Shown here in pieces: positions 14,308 through 22,833 of a stretch of 25,025 nt of DNA (positions within the stretch are counted from its first letter, which is position 1; every line of letters starts with the position of its first letter). The notes below the pieces were generated by a model. The model saw only the letters and a list, made by a program, of their open reading frames with translations. It was not told the origin of the DNA and searched no databases. Origin of the DNA: a bacterium (lineage in GTDB: Bacteria > UBP15 > UBA6099 > JAJRTR01); the NCBI GenBank assembly GCA_024278215.1, contig JAJRTR010000178.1, positions 1 through 25,025 of the forward strand, written 5' to 3'. The position numbers were made by a program, and so were the translations under genes.

Positions 14308-15179
14308 TATCGACGGAACTGCTGAAAAAAGTCAGGCGCATCGAGATATACACCAGGAACCTCGTCAACAGTGTGTTCTCGGGTGAGTATCACAGTGTGT
14401 TCAAGGGGCGCGGCATCGAGTTCGCCGAAGTCCGCGAATACACTATCGGCGACGACATACGCACCATCGACTGGAATGTCACCGCGCGCACGGGCGAACC
14501 GCACATAAAGATATTCAACGAGGAACGCGAGTTGACGATCATGCTGCTTGTGGATGTCAGCGGTTCTGGGCATTTCGGCACCGTAAGCCAGTACAAAAAC
14601 GAAATCGCAGCCGAGTTGTGCGCGGTGCTGGCTTTCTCGGCCATAAAAAACAACGACCGCGTCGGGCTCGTGATGTTCACCGATAATATCGAGAAATATA
14701 TTCCTCCTAAAAAAGGACGCAAGCATGTGCTTCGTGTCATCCGTGAGATTCTCTCTTTCAAGCCGACCGCGACAGAGACGGACATAAACTGCGCCCTCGA
14801 GTTCATAAGTAAGGTCGTTAAGCGCAAATGCGTCGCGTTTCTCATGTCCGATTACATGTCGGGCGAATATGAGAAAGCCCTCAAAGTTGCTCATAAGAAA
14901 CACGATTTGATAGCGATAACACTTACCGACCCACGCGAATTGACTATGCCGAATATCGGTATCGTGAACCTCGAAGACGCGGAAACGGGCGAGCGGATTC
15001 TCGTGGACACTTCCAGCGCGCGTGTCCGCAGAGAGTTCGAGGAGCGCGCGGCACGGCGCATCAGCAGCCGCGACCGGCTTTTCCGCAAGATCGACCTGGA
15101 CTCGATCCCGGTGACGACCGACAAGTCATATATCGACCCGCTCGTGCGTTTCTTCCGTGCGCGCGCTAATAAGTTCTGA
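14304..15179 (+). CDS. DUF58 protein with VWA-like domain
   Basis: A 291-residue DUF58 family protein, the standard partner of MoxR. The DUF58 signature is clear: GEYHSVFKGRGIEFAEVREY, then GDDIRTIDWNVTAR at residues 49-62. A VWA-like fold follows with the metal-ion-dependent adhesion motif DVSGS (Asp84, Ser86, Ser88). There is no signal peptide or membrane helix, so it is probably cytoplasmic and possibly held at the membrane by the Bat proteins. Length is normal for the family. The ATG overlaps the moxR stop codon, which implies translational coupling. Molecular function in such clusters is not established beyond presumed adaptor or substrate-presentation roles. Confidence 0.93.
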   Translation: MISTELLKKVRRIEIYTRNLVNSVFSGEYHSVFKGRGIEFAEVREYTIGDDIRTIDWNVTARTGEPHIKIFNEERELTIMLLVDVSGSGHFGTVSQYKNEIAAELCAVLAFSAIKNNDRVGLVMFTDNIEKYIPPKKGRKHVLRVIREILSFKPTATETDINCALEFISKVVKRKCVAFLMSDYMSGEYEKALKVAHKKHDLIAITLTDPRELTMPNIGIVNLEDAETGERILVDTSSARVRREFEERAARRISSRDRLFRKIDLDSIPVTTDKSYIDPLVRFFRARANKF

Positions 15180-15203
15180 GCGATGGTTCGCAGAGGTGAA
15201 TGG

Positions 15204-16226
15204 ATGAAACATAACAACAGGATAACGCAAAGAATACACGGTGTTGCAGCAGCAGCGATAATCGTCTTTCTCTCGCTCGCTTTCTCCGGCTGCGCGGGCG
15301 GCGCGAAAAAGAACACCGAGCCATGGCTAAAAGATTATGCCGCCGAACTGATCGACAAGGGCCTGTACAAGGAAGCGGTCGATGCTTATAAGGATTTCCT
15401 GCGCACGCCGGACCTCGATCCGAAAATCAGGGCCAACGTCTATTACATGCTCGGCGATGTGTACCGCGAGCAACTCTTTGATTACAAAAGCGCGATGGCG
15501 AGTTACATGAAGGTGAAATACATTGATCCGGACACCGAACTGGGAGATAAAATAGATAAAAAAATCATCGAATGCCTCGAAAAGATGGGCCGCTCGACAG
15601 ATGCGAAACGCGAACTTGACAGAATAATCTCCAACAAGCCGCATGACACAGGCGACGAGAATATCGTGGCGCAGGTCGGCGGCAGAAAGATAACGGGCAA
15701 AGAACTCGACGGCATGATCTCACGCAGCTACATGGACCCGGATAAGATGACTGTCCGCGAAAAGGCGCAGTTCCTTCAGAGCAGAATCGCAAACGAACTC
15801 ATGGCCAATGCCGCCGAAAGGAAAGGCTACGGCAAGGATCAGGACACGCTTCTGCGCCTCGAGGACTTCAGGCGTACCCTGCTCGCCCAGAAGATTTTCA
15901 AGGAGGAGATCGGCGCGAAGGTCAGTGTCGACCCGGAAAAAGTCAGGCTCTATTACGAAGCCAACAAAGACGATTTTAAAGACGAGGACGGCAACCCGAA
16001 ACGGTTCGAGGATGTGCGCCGTGAGATTTACTCGAAACTCTACATGCAGCAGCAGCAGGAGGCGGCTCAGGATTACATACAAAGGCTCCTCAAGGCGGAG
16101 AGTGTGGACATTTATATGGAGAACATCAAAGGCGCGCCGGAACACGCGACCGGTGCCGGGGCATCCGTCGGGGAGCCCCCGCCCGGCCTCGATCAGCACA
16201 GCCTGCCTCCGGGCGGAAGCGACTGA
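15204..16226 (+). CDS. Lipoprotein with TPR-like and SurA N-terminal-like chaperone regions
   Basis: A predicted 340-residue lipoprotein. The signal ends LAFSGC (Cys30), although the -3 residue is Phe rather than the usual Leu. Residues about 40-145 form TPR-like helical repeats (LIDKGLYKEAVDAYKDFL, NVYYMLGDVYREQLFDYKSA). Then comes a segment like the SurA/PpiC N-terminal chaperone domain: IVAQVGGRKITGKELD, a long helical stretch, and a closing helix (FEDVRREIYSKLYMQQQQ). The parvulin catalytic domain is missing. The tail is Gly/Pro-rich. Start ATG 15204 has AGAGGTG upstream; ATG 15183 is less likely. It sits between the DUF58 and BatD-like genes, so it may chaperone or tether envelope substrates of the MoxR/Bat system. 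Confidence 0.78.
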   Translation: MKHNNRITQRIHGVAAAAIIVFLSLAFSGCAGGAKKNTEPWLKDYAAELIDKGLYKEAVDAYKDFLRTPDLDPKIRANVYYMLGDVYREQLFDYKSAMASYMKVKYIDPDTELGDKIDKKIIECLEKMGRSTDAKRELDRIISNKPHDTGDENIVAQVGGRKITGKELDGMISRSYMDPDKMTVREKAQFLQSRIANELMANAAERKGYGKDQDTLLRLEDFRRTLLAQKIFKEEIGAKVSVDPEKVRLYYEANKDDFKDEDGNPKRFEDVRREIYSKLYMQQQQEAAQDYIQRLLKAESVDIYMENIKGAPEHATGAGASVGEPPPGLDQHSLPPGGSD

Positions 16227-16278
16227 TAATATCCGGACAAAGCCGCCGCGCCACCGTTCCTGCGGGGATAACAATCGA

Positions 16279-17274
16279 ATGAGCTATATGATGATCAGAT
16301 TATCTGCAAAAACACACATTGTTCGAACAGCCGCGTTGCTGTTGCTGCTGCTGTTCGCTTCTTCACTTGCGTTCGCGCAGGCGGGACAAAAGCCTGTCAC
16401 ACTCAACGCCGAGGTCGACAAAGACACGATAACAATCGGTGATCCCATAACCTATACGATCTCAGTGGTTTACGGAAACGGCTACCATATCGAGCTGATG
16501 AATCCAGGAACGAATCTTGGCGAATTTGAGATTCGCGACTTCCACAAAGAGGGGCCGGTCAAACTCGATGACGGCCGCCTCAAGATCGTTAATGTTTATG
16601 TCATCTCGGTCTACGACACGGGCGAATTCACTATTCCGCCCTTTTCTATCGCCTACTGGAAACGCGAAGACGAAAAAGATACGCTCGCGACTAAAGAGAT
16701 AAAGATACATGTCAAAAGCATCCGCAGCGAAGACGCAAAAGACATACAGGATATAAAAGACCCGATAGCGGTGAAGCCGTCGTTTACAAAATATATCGTT
16801 GCCGGAGCCGCCGGATTCATTCTTTTCGCGGGGCTTATCGCGGCACTGATCGTGCTGGTCAGGCGGCGAAGACGGCTGAAAGCGGAGGGCCCGCCGCCGC
16901 CGAGAAAAGTTGTCCCGCCGCATATCATCGCCGTTCGCGAACTCGACGGGATCGAGGCGCTGGACCTGCCCTCGCAGGGCAGAATAAAGGAATATTATAT
17001 CGCGGTCTCGGAAGTGATACGGAAATATATCTATGGCCGCTACGGGGTCGTTACGATGGAGCGGACGACGGACGAGATCATGAGCGATCTTCTGAACCGA
17101 AATGTCAACCGGGAACACAGCGATCCCATCGGCGGGCTGCTCCGCGACGCCGATATGGTCAAATTCGCGAAATACAGGCCCGGTCGCGAGATGTGCGCCG
17201 ACGATATGAAACGCGCCCGAACGATTATAGAAATCACAAAGGAGACGCAGGCACCCGATGCAATTCGCGTATAA
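16279..17274 (+). CDS. Small BatD-like protein: signal peptide, beta domain, one transmembrane helix, cytoplasmic helical tail
   Basis: A 331-residue membrane protein common in MoxR/Bat clusters. A signal peptide (ALLLLLLFASSLAFAQA) is followed by an Ig-like beta domain resembling BatD (VDKDTITIGDPITYTISV, FTIPPFSIAYW), one transmembrane helix at about residues 171-193, a basic Pro-rich stop-transfer region (RRRRRLKAEGPPPP), and a cytoplasmic helical domain (IKEYYIAVSEVIRKYIYGRYG, MERTTDEIMSDLL) of the DUF4381-like type that also ends full-length BatD. The role is probably to couple periplasmic events to the cytoplasmic MoxR/DUF58 pair. ATG 16279 is chosen, with GGGGAT upstream; in-frame ATGs at 16288 and 16291 are alternatives. 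The 3' end overlaps batA by 17 bases. Confidence 0.8.
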   Translation: MSYMMIRLSAKTHIVRTAALLLLLLFASSLAFAQAGQKPVTLNAEVDKDTITIGDPITYTISVVYGNGYHIELMNPGTNLGEFEIRDFHKEGPVKLDDGRLKIVNVYVISVYDTGEFTIPPFSIAYWKREDEKDTLATKEIKIHVKSIRSEDAKDIQDIKDPIAVKPSFTKYIVAGAAGFILFAGLIAALIVLVRRRRRLKAEGPPPPRKVVPPHIIAVRELDGIEALDLPSQGRIKEYYIAVSEVIRKYIYGRYGVVTMERTTDEIMSDLLNRNVNREHSDPIGGLLRDADMVKFAKYRPGREMCADDMKRARTIIEITKETQAPDAIRV

Positions 17275-18268
17275 AATACTGCTCGCGCTCCTGGCGCTTC
17301 TGCCTCTGCTTGCGCTCCTTTACAGGTGGCGCGAGCGGCGCAGGGGCACGCTCGTGTTCAGCGACATCAGTGTGTTCAAAGACATCCCCGCGACGGGCGC
17401 GGTGCGCCACAGGCACATATTGATCGTTCTGCGCCTGCTGGCGGTCGCCGCGCTGATTGTTGCTTTCGCGCGGCCGCAATCGACATCCAAAACAGAGAAG
17501 ATATACACCGAAGGCATCGACATCATCCTCGCGCTCGACGCCAGCGGCAGTATGAAGGCCGAGGACTTCCGTCCCAAAAACAGGTTCCAGGCGGCAAAAG
17601 ACGTGATCTCCGATTTCATCGGGCATACGAACAACAACCGGCTCGGCCTCGTCGTCTATGCCTCGAACGCTTACACGCAGTGCCCGCTTACGCTCGACTA
17701 CAGCGTGCTGCTCAACATACTCGACCGCACCACACTCGACATGCTCGACGGCAAAAGCACCGCTATCGGCATGGCTATCGCAACGTCGGTCAACCGCCTG
17801 AAAAAATCGAAAGCGAAAAGCAAGGTGATCATCCTGCTCACCGACGGGCGCAACAACAAGGGCGAGATCGACCCGATAACGGCGGCGCGTATCGCGGCGA
17901 CATTCGGCATAAAAATCTACACGATCGGTATGGGGAAGGAAGGCGGAGCGCCCATGTATGTCGATCATCCGGTGCTGGGGCGCATCGTCGCGCGCGATGC
18001 CAACGGCGAGATAATGATGTACGAAGAGCCGGACGAGGACACACTTGTCGAGATCGCCCGCATTACCGGCGGCCGCTATTTCCGCGCGACGGACGAGAAA
18101 AAACTGACACGTATTTATGAAGATATTGCGTCGATGGAAAAATCGAAAATAAAGACGGAACAGAAAATAAATTATACGGAATATTTCCAGTATCCGCTGC
18201 TGGCGGCCCTGCTGCTGCTGGCATTGGAGCTTGTGCTGGGAATGACAAGGTTCAGGACGCTGCCATGA
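17258..18268 (+). CDS. batA: BatA: membrane-anchored VWA-domain protein
   Basis: A 336-residue aerotolerance-type VWA protein. Two N-terminal transmembrane helices (residues 6-22 and 54-71) lead into the VWA domain with the metal-binding motif LDASGSM (Asp94, Ser96, Ser98), NRLGLVVYASNAYTQCPLT, and the strand VIILLTDGRNN; a third membrane helix lies near the C-terminus (PLLAALLLLALELVLG). This is the normal BatA architecture. It probably forms a complex with BatB and presents the VWA surface to MoxR or to periplasmic partners. An AAGGAGA ribosome-binding site lies inside the end of the preceding gene. It overlaps batB by four bases. Confidence 0.92.
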   Translation: MQFAYKILLALLALLPLLALLYRWRERRRGTLVFSDISVFKDIPATGAVRHRHILIVLRLLAVAALIVAFARPQSTSKTEKIYTEGIDIILALDASGSMKAEDFRPKNRFQAAKDVISDFIGHTNNNRLGLVVYASNAYTQCPLTLDYSVLLNILDRTTLDMLDGKSTAIGMAIATSVNRLKKSKAKSKVIILLTDGRNNKGEIDPITAARIAATFGIKIYTIGMGKEGGAPMYVDHPVLGRIVARDANGEIMMYEEPDEDTLVEIARITGGRYFRATDEKKLTRIYEDIASMEKSKIKTEQKINYTEYFQYPLLAALLLLALELVLGMTRFRTLP

Positions 18269-19320
18269 TAAAGTTCGCAAGCCCGGAGATGCTGTACCTG
18301 CTGGCGTTGCTGCCCGCCGCCGCTGTGCTGGTGTGGCTGAGTTTCAGGCGCAGGCGGCGCGACCTTGCGGCGTTCGGCGACATGCGCCTCGTCGAAAAAC
18401 TCGCCGCGTCCGCCGCACCCGGCAAGCAGGTGACGAAATCAGTGCTGTTCCTGCTCGCTATGGCAGCCTTTATCATTGCGGCGGCGCGTCCGCAGGTCGG
18501 CACTAAGATGGAACTCGTCAAAAGAAAAGGTATCGACATCGTTATCGCAATCGACACTTCGGCAAGTATGAACGCCGAAGACGCGATGGGCAAATCAAAG
18601 GGCCGCCGCATCGAAAAAGCCGTCCACGAGATAGACGCGATGCTCGATATCCTCGACAACGACCGGGTCGGTCTCGTCGCTTTCGCGGGCTCCGCACACA
18701 TCCACTGTCCTCTCACACTCGACTACGATGCCGTTCGCATTTTCCTTAATGTCATTGACACGAACCTTGTGCCGACACCCGGCACCAACCTCGGCGCTGC
18801 GATCACAAAATCCATATCGATGTTCGATAAGCACGAAAAGAAATTCAAAGCCCTTATCCTTATAACCGACGGCGAAGGCTTTGCCGGAAAACCACTTGAT
18901 GTCGCAGAAAAAGCAGCGAAAGAAGGCGTGCGCATCTTCCCCATCGGCATCGGCTCGCCTCAGGGAACACCTATCCCGGTCTACGATGAAAACGGCGAGA
19001 AAATCGGCCTGAAAAAGGATAAAGACGGCAATCTCGTCCTGTCGAAACTCGACGAGGTTACGCTCGAGAAGATAGCGCTCAAAACCGGCGGGCGCTACTT
19101 CCCTGCTTCGCTGGGCGAGATCGAACTCAAGAAGATACACTCGGAAATATCCAGTATGGAAAAGAAGGAACTCGCCACCCGCAAGTACACACATTTCGAG
19201 GACAGGTTCCAGTGGCTCATCGGACTCGGTCTGTTGCTTCTGCTACTCGAATCTCTTATCACTACACGCAGCAGCGGCAACGGTGGTCAAAGGAGGTTTG
19301 CAGATGAAAAAGAAGCCTGA
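18265..19320 (+). CDS. batB: BatB: membrane-anchored VWA-domain protein
   Basis: A 351-residue paralogue of BatA with the same plan: two N-terminal membrane helices (MLYLLALLPAAAVLVWL and VLFLLAMAAFIIAAA), a VWA domain with IAIDTSASM (Asp97, Ser99, Ser101), DRVGLVAFAGSAHIHCPLT, LILITDGEGF, and a C-terminal helix (WLIGLGLLLLLLESLI). The insert FPIGIGSPQGTPIPVYDENG is typical of BatB. The ATG overlaps the batA stop (ATGA), and the 3' end overlaps the TPR lipoprotein gene by 17 bases. BatA and BatB are thought to act together at the inner membrane. Confidence 0.92.
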   Translation: MIKFASPEMLYLLALLPAAAVLVWLSFRRRRRDLAAFGDMRLVEKLAASAAPGKQVTKSVLFLLAMAAFIIAAARPQVGTKMELVKRKGIDIVIAIDTSASMNAEDAMGKSKGRRIEKAVHEIDAMLDILDNDRVGLVAFAGSAHIHCPLTLDYDAVRIFLNVIDTNLVPTPGTNLGAAITKSISMFDKHEKKFKALILITDGEGFAGKPLDVAEKAAKEGVRIFPIGIGSPQGTPIPVYDENGEKIGLKKDKDGNLVLSKLDEVTLEKIALKTGGRYFPASLGEIELKKIHSEISSMEKKELATRKYTHFEDRFQWLIGLGLLLLLLESLITTRSSGNGGQRRFADEKEA

Positions 19321-20196
19321 GACTTTCAAGATATTTGTCCTCGCCGCGCTGGCGCTGTGCGCTTTCGTTTTCACATCGGGCTGCAACCGCCTGCGCGACG
19401 ACTACTGGTATCACATAAAGAAAGGCAACTCGGAATATGCTTCCGGCGACTATGATTCGGCTCTCAAACAATACCACGACGCGGAACTTCTCAAACCCGA
19501 GTCCGCTGTGATCAGCCACAACATGGGCAACGTGTTCTACAAGCAGAAAAACATGGAGAAAGCTGTCGAGAAGTACAGGGCCGCGCTGTCTTCGTCCGAC
19601 CGCCGCATCGTCGCCGATGCCCACTACAACATCGGTAACGCTTACTACAGGCAGGATAAACTCGACGAGGCTATCCTCGAATACAAACAGGCACTCGAGA
19701 TAAATTCCAAAGACGTCGAAGCGAAATTCAACCTCGAACTCGCACGCGCTAAACTGAAAGAAAAGCTACAGAAACAGGAGGAAGAACAAAAAAAGCAGCA
19801 GCAAAAAAAGACCCGCTCGAAAAGAATAAGCTGCCCGACGATAAGAAGGACCAGAACAAGAAATGCAACAACCCGAAACAGGGACAGGGACAGAAGCAAC
19901 AGGCACAGAAAAAGCCGGCGCAGAAAAAAACCGGCGAAAAGGGCGAAGGAGCGGACAAAAAGAAAAAAGACGCTGAAAAGAAAAAAGCGGCAGCACAGCC
20001 TGAGCCGGGCAAAGATAAGAAAAAAGATGATAAGAAAAAAGGTGCCGCCGCAGGCGAAAAGAAAAAAAACGGCGAGATGTCCAAAGACGAAGCCAACAGG
20101 ATTCTCCAGGCGCTGGACAGCCGCGAGAAAAAGGACCGCGAGAAGATGACCGTCCCCTATCCGATGGGCGACTATCGACCTGAAAAGGACTGGTGA
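19304..20196 (+). CDS. batC: BatC-like TPR lipoprotein; complete only after a -1 frameshift near 19789-19810
   Basis: A predicted lipoprotein (FTSGC, Cys27) with about three TPR units (SEYASGDYDSALKQYHDAEL, NMGNVFYKQKNMEKAVEKYR, NIGNAYYRQDKLDEAILEYK), a charged linker and a conserved end. The zero frame runs on to 20149 (281 residues), but past residue 169 it becomes an implausible Arg-rich string. The -1 frame from 19810 is open for 128 codons, Lys/Gln-rich, and finishes MSKDEANRILQALDSREKK and YRPEKDW, the expected terminal helix of BatC-type proteins; total 297 residues. Two A AAA AAG heptamers (19789-19795, 19804-19810) sit in the correct zero frame for -1 slippage, and an AGGAGG (19776-19781) lies just upstream. 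It may be programmed frameshifting, a real indel or a homopolymer error. Start ATG 19304 has AAAGGAGG upstream. Confidence 0.85.
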
Positions 20197-20237
20197 GGAC
20201 AGGCACACAACTTTTAAATATAATAAAGCGGAAGTTT

Positions 20238-22025
20238 ATGAAAAACAGGATCAAAACAATATATATACTCGCCGCGTTTCTTACTATAGTGCTGCCGGCC
20301 GGTTGCGCTGTCGCGCGTGCGGACAACCTGCAATTCACCGCAAGCGTCAACCGAAACCGAATCGGGATAAACGAAACCCTGCAATATGTGCTGAGTGTCG
20401 AGGGTGCGGCCAGGCTGAACCAGTTGCCCCAGCCGCCCGACTTCAAAAACTTCGATATCGTCGGCACATCAAGGTCGAGCAACATGCAGATAATAAACGG
20501 CCGCGTATCGTCATCCTTCAATCTCATCTTTCAACTCGTGCCGAAGAACGTCGGCAAATTCACTATCGGACAGGCATCTTTCACCTACGGCGGCAAGACC
20601 TATAAGAGCAACAGGGTTGAAGTCGAAGTAATCCAGGGTCAGAAAAAACCCCGGCAGCAGGCCCCGCACAGGATGTCGAGAACTCTCGACCCTTACGAAC
20701 GGGACCAGGGCATCAAGGACAACATATTTTTTAAAACTACCGTCGACAAAACCAAAGCCGTGATAAATGAGCCTATCACTTTGACTTTCGGCTTCTACTC
20801 CCGGATAAATGTGTCGTCGGCGTCACTCGAGAAGATGCCGACTCTCAGCGGTTTCTGGAAGGAGGAACTCGAAGATTCCAAAAATGACCGCGAGGTCATC
20901 GTCGACGGTCGCCGCTACGGTGTCACCGAATGGAAATGGGTTGTCTTCCCCACAACCACGGGAAAATTCATTATCGACGAGGCAAAGGTAAAGGTGCAGA
21001 CCAGCCCCTTCCAGTCGCCTTACTTAATCAAGTCGAACCCGATAACAATCACAGTCGGCGATTTCCCCGACGAGGGCCGCCCGGATAACTTCAACGGCGC
21101 TGTCGGCGACTTCAAAATGAAAACAAAACTAGCCGCCGGGCAGGTTAAAGTCAACGAACCGGTGAACCTCACCGTGCGCATTTCCGGCAGGGGCAACGTC
21201 AACTCGATCCCCGATCTCGACATAAATCTGCCGCCCGACATCGACGTATACGAATCAAAAAGCACATCGAACACTTTCCATGAAAAGAATTATGTGCACG
21301 GCGAAAGGATATTCGAATATGCCCTGCTCCCGCGCGCGCCGGGCGACTATGAACTACCCGACATACGTTTTTCTTTCTACAACTATCGAACGAAAAAATA
21401 TGAAACCGTTTCCTCCGGGCCGTTGAAACTGAAGGTGTCGGGCATAGCCGCTATGCCCGAAGCTGTTCATGTGGACAAAGGCACGGTGCGCGTCCTGAAG
21501 CGGGAGATCAACCACATCAAGCCCGCGCCCGAAGGCGAACTCGACAGCGGCGGCTTTCTTTACAAAAATAAATTCTACTGGCTGCTTCACCTCCTTCCCC
21601 TGCTCGTTCTCGTCGCGGCCGCAGCGACAAAACACCGAAAAGAAAGTTTCAAAAAAGATGTCGCTCGCGCTCGCGCCACACGCGCTAAAGGTATCGCAGG
21701 TAAACTACTTCGCAAAGCGGCGAAACTGTTGAAAACTGAAACACAAAAGGAATTCTTTGCCGAGCTGTCGGCTGCTTTATATGAATATTTCGCCGACAAA
21801 CTCAATGTCTCCTCAAGCTCGCTCGTGATTGACGATATCGTGTCGATACTCGAGGAAAAACTCGGCGACGGAGCCCCGGCGGATAAGATACGCGAATGCC
21901 TGACCACCTGCGACACAGCCCGTTTCTCGACATTCAACGTGTCGCGCGAAGAAATGAAAAACGCATACTCGCAGGCCGCCGGAATCATAAATACTGTCGA
22001 AAGGCTATGGAAACGTGCCGGTTAA
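20238..22025 (+). CDS. batD: BatD: exported beta-domain protein with C-terminal membrane helix
   Basis: A 595-residue BatD ('oxygen tolerance') protein. A signal peptide (cleavage near AVARA-D) is followed by several Ig-like beta domains: VNRNRIGINETLQYVLSVEG, DFKNFDIVGTSRSSNMQIIN, VDKTKAVINEPITLTFGFY, AAGQVKVNEPVNLTVRISG. There is one transmembrane helix at about 446-463 (WLLHLLPLLVLVAAAA) and a cytoplasmic helical tail (FFAELSAALYEYFADKLN, DIVSILEEKL). Length and order fit the family. The frame is open back to 20193, but ATG 20238 (MKNRIK) gives a proper signal peptide. It lies 41 bases after the preceding gene's -1-frame stop and overlaps batE by 11 bases. Confidence 0.9.
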   Translation: MKNRIKTIYILAAFLTIVLPAGCAVARADNLQFTASVNRNRIGINETLQYVLSVEGAARLNQLPQPPDFKNFDIVGTSRSSNMQIINGRVSSSFNLIFQLVPKNVGKFTIGQASFTYGGKTYKSNRVEVEVIQGQKKPRQQAPHRMSRTLDPYERDQGIKDNIFFKTTVDKTKAVINEPITLTFGFYSRINVSSASLEKMPTLSGFWKEELEDSKNDREVIVDGRRYGVTEWKWVVFPTTTGKFIIDEAKVKVQTSPFQSPYLIKSNPITITVGDFPDEGRPDNFNGAVGDFKMKTKLAAGQVKVNEPVNLTVRISGRGNVNSIPDLDINLPPDIDVYESKSTSNTFHEKNYVHGERIFEYALLPRAPGDYELPDIRFSFYNYRTKKYETVSSGPLKLKVSGIAAMPEAVHVDKGTVRVLKREINHIKPAPEGELDSGGFLYKNKFYWLLHLLPLLVLVAAAATKHRKESFKKDVARARATRAKGIAGKLLRKAAKLLKTETQKEFFAELSAALYEYFADKLNVSSSSLVIDDIVSILEEKLGDGAPADKIRECLTTCDTARFSTFNVSREEMKNAYSQAAGIINTVERLWKRAG

Positions 22026-22833
22026 GAAATACATACTCTTATTGATTTTCGTGATGGTTGCCGGCTCGACTGTCGGCACGTCGGCGCTTGAATTCGCCAC
22101 GGAACAGCAAAAATTGCCGGACAACCCAAAAGCGGTTTTCGCGCTTGCGGGCAAAGCATACGAAGCGGATAACTATGACGCGGCAGTGCAACTCTACGAA
22201 TCTATCGTCCGCCGCGGAATCCGCAGCGGAGTCGTTTATTACAACCTCGGTAACGCATACTTCCGTGCGGGCAATCTGGGCCGCGCCATCCTCAACTACC
22301 GGCGCGCGCAACTGCTGATGCCCCGCGACATCGAACTCCAGGAGAACATCGATTACGCTCGCACTCTCGCTATCGACGAGGCGAAAAAGACTATCGTCCC
22401 CACCTATCATGGCCGTTTTATCGAGAACGCCAAACGCTTCAGCCCCAACGAAATAACGATATGCGCATCGTCGTTATTTGTTTTTTCGATAATACTATTC
22501 TGCATCGCGATCTTCACGGACGCACCGGGCCTGAAGAAATTCCTCCGGCGCACTGGCGCGATCGCACTACTGCTTTCAATAACAGCCGGCGCCACACTAG
22601 GATATATTGTTTATGAAAACAAGCAGGCGCCGCACGCGATCATCACAGCCGAGCGCGTCGAAGTCCGCGCCGGGCCGGGAAACGAATTCACCACAGTCTT
22701 CGTGCTTCACGCAGGCGCGGAAGTCGTCGTGCGGCGCGAGCGCAACGGCTGGCTCAAAATCGAGTTCCCTTCCGTCGGCCACGGCTGGCTCCCTCGCAAC
22801 GAACTCGACAAAATACAGCTAAATAGTGGCTGA
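22015..22833 (+). CDS. batE: BatE: TPR, two membrane helices and C-terminal SH3-like domain
   Basis: A 272-residue BatE protein. It starts at GTG 22015, inside the end of batD, with AAAGG upstream. After a signal peptide (YILLLIFVMVAGSTVGTSA) come TPR repeats (AGKAYEADNYDAAVQLYESI, VVYYNLGNAYFRAGNLGRAI), two transmembrane helices at about 150-172 and 182-202, and a bacterial SH3-like domain (ITAERVEVRAGPGNEFTTVF, GWLKIEFPSVGHGWL), the standard BatE arrangement. SH3b domains often bind peptidoglycan or peptides, so the protein may link the complex to the cell wall; this is inference. It is the last gene of the Bat operon. Confidence 0.92.
   Translation: MPVKKYILLLIFVMVAGSTVGTSALEFATEQQKLPDNPKAVFALAGKAYEADNYDAAVQLYESIVRRGIRSGVVYYNLGNAYFRAGNLGRAILNYRRAQLLMPRDIELQENIDYARTLAIDEAKKTIVPTYHGRFIENAKRFSPNEITICASSLFVFSIILFCIAIFTDAPGLKKFLRRTGAIALLLSITAGATLGYIVYENKQAPHAIITAERVEVRAGPGNEFTTVFVLHAGAEVVVRRERNGWLKIEFPSVGHGWLPRNELDKIQLNSG

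Noticed and set aside
15808-16278. Extending the BatD-like gene upstream to 15808
   Set aside because: This would overlap the SurA-like lipoprotein gene, and the translation there is an Arg-rich shadow. The real start precedes a clear signal peptide at 16279.
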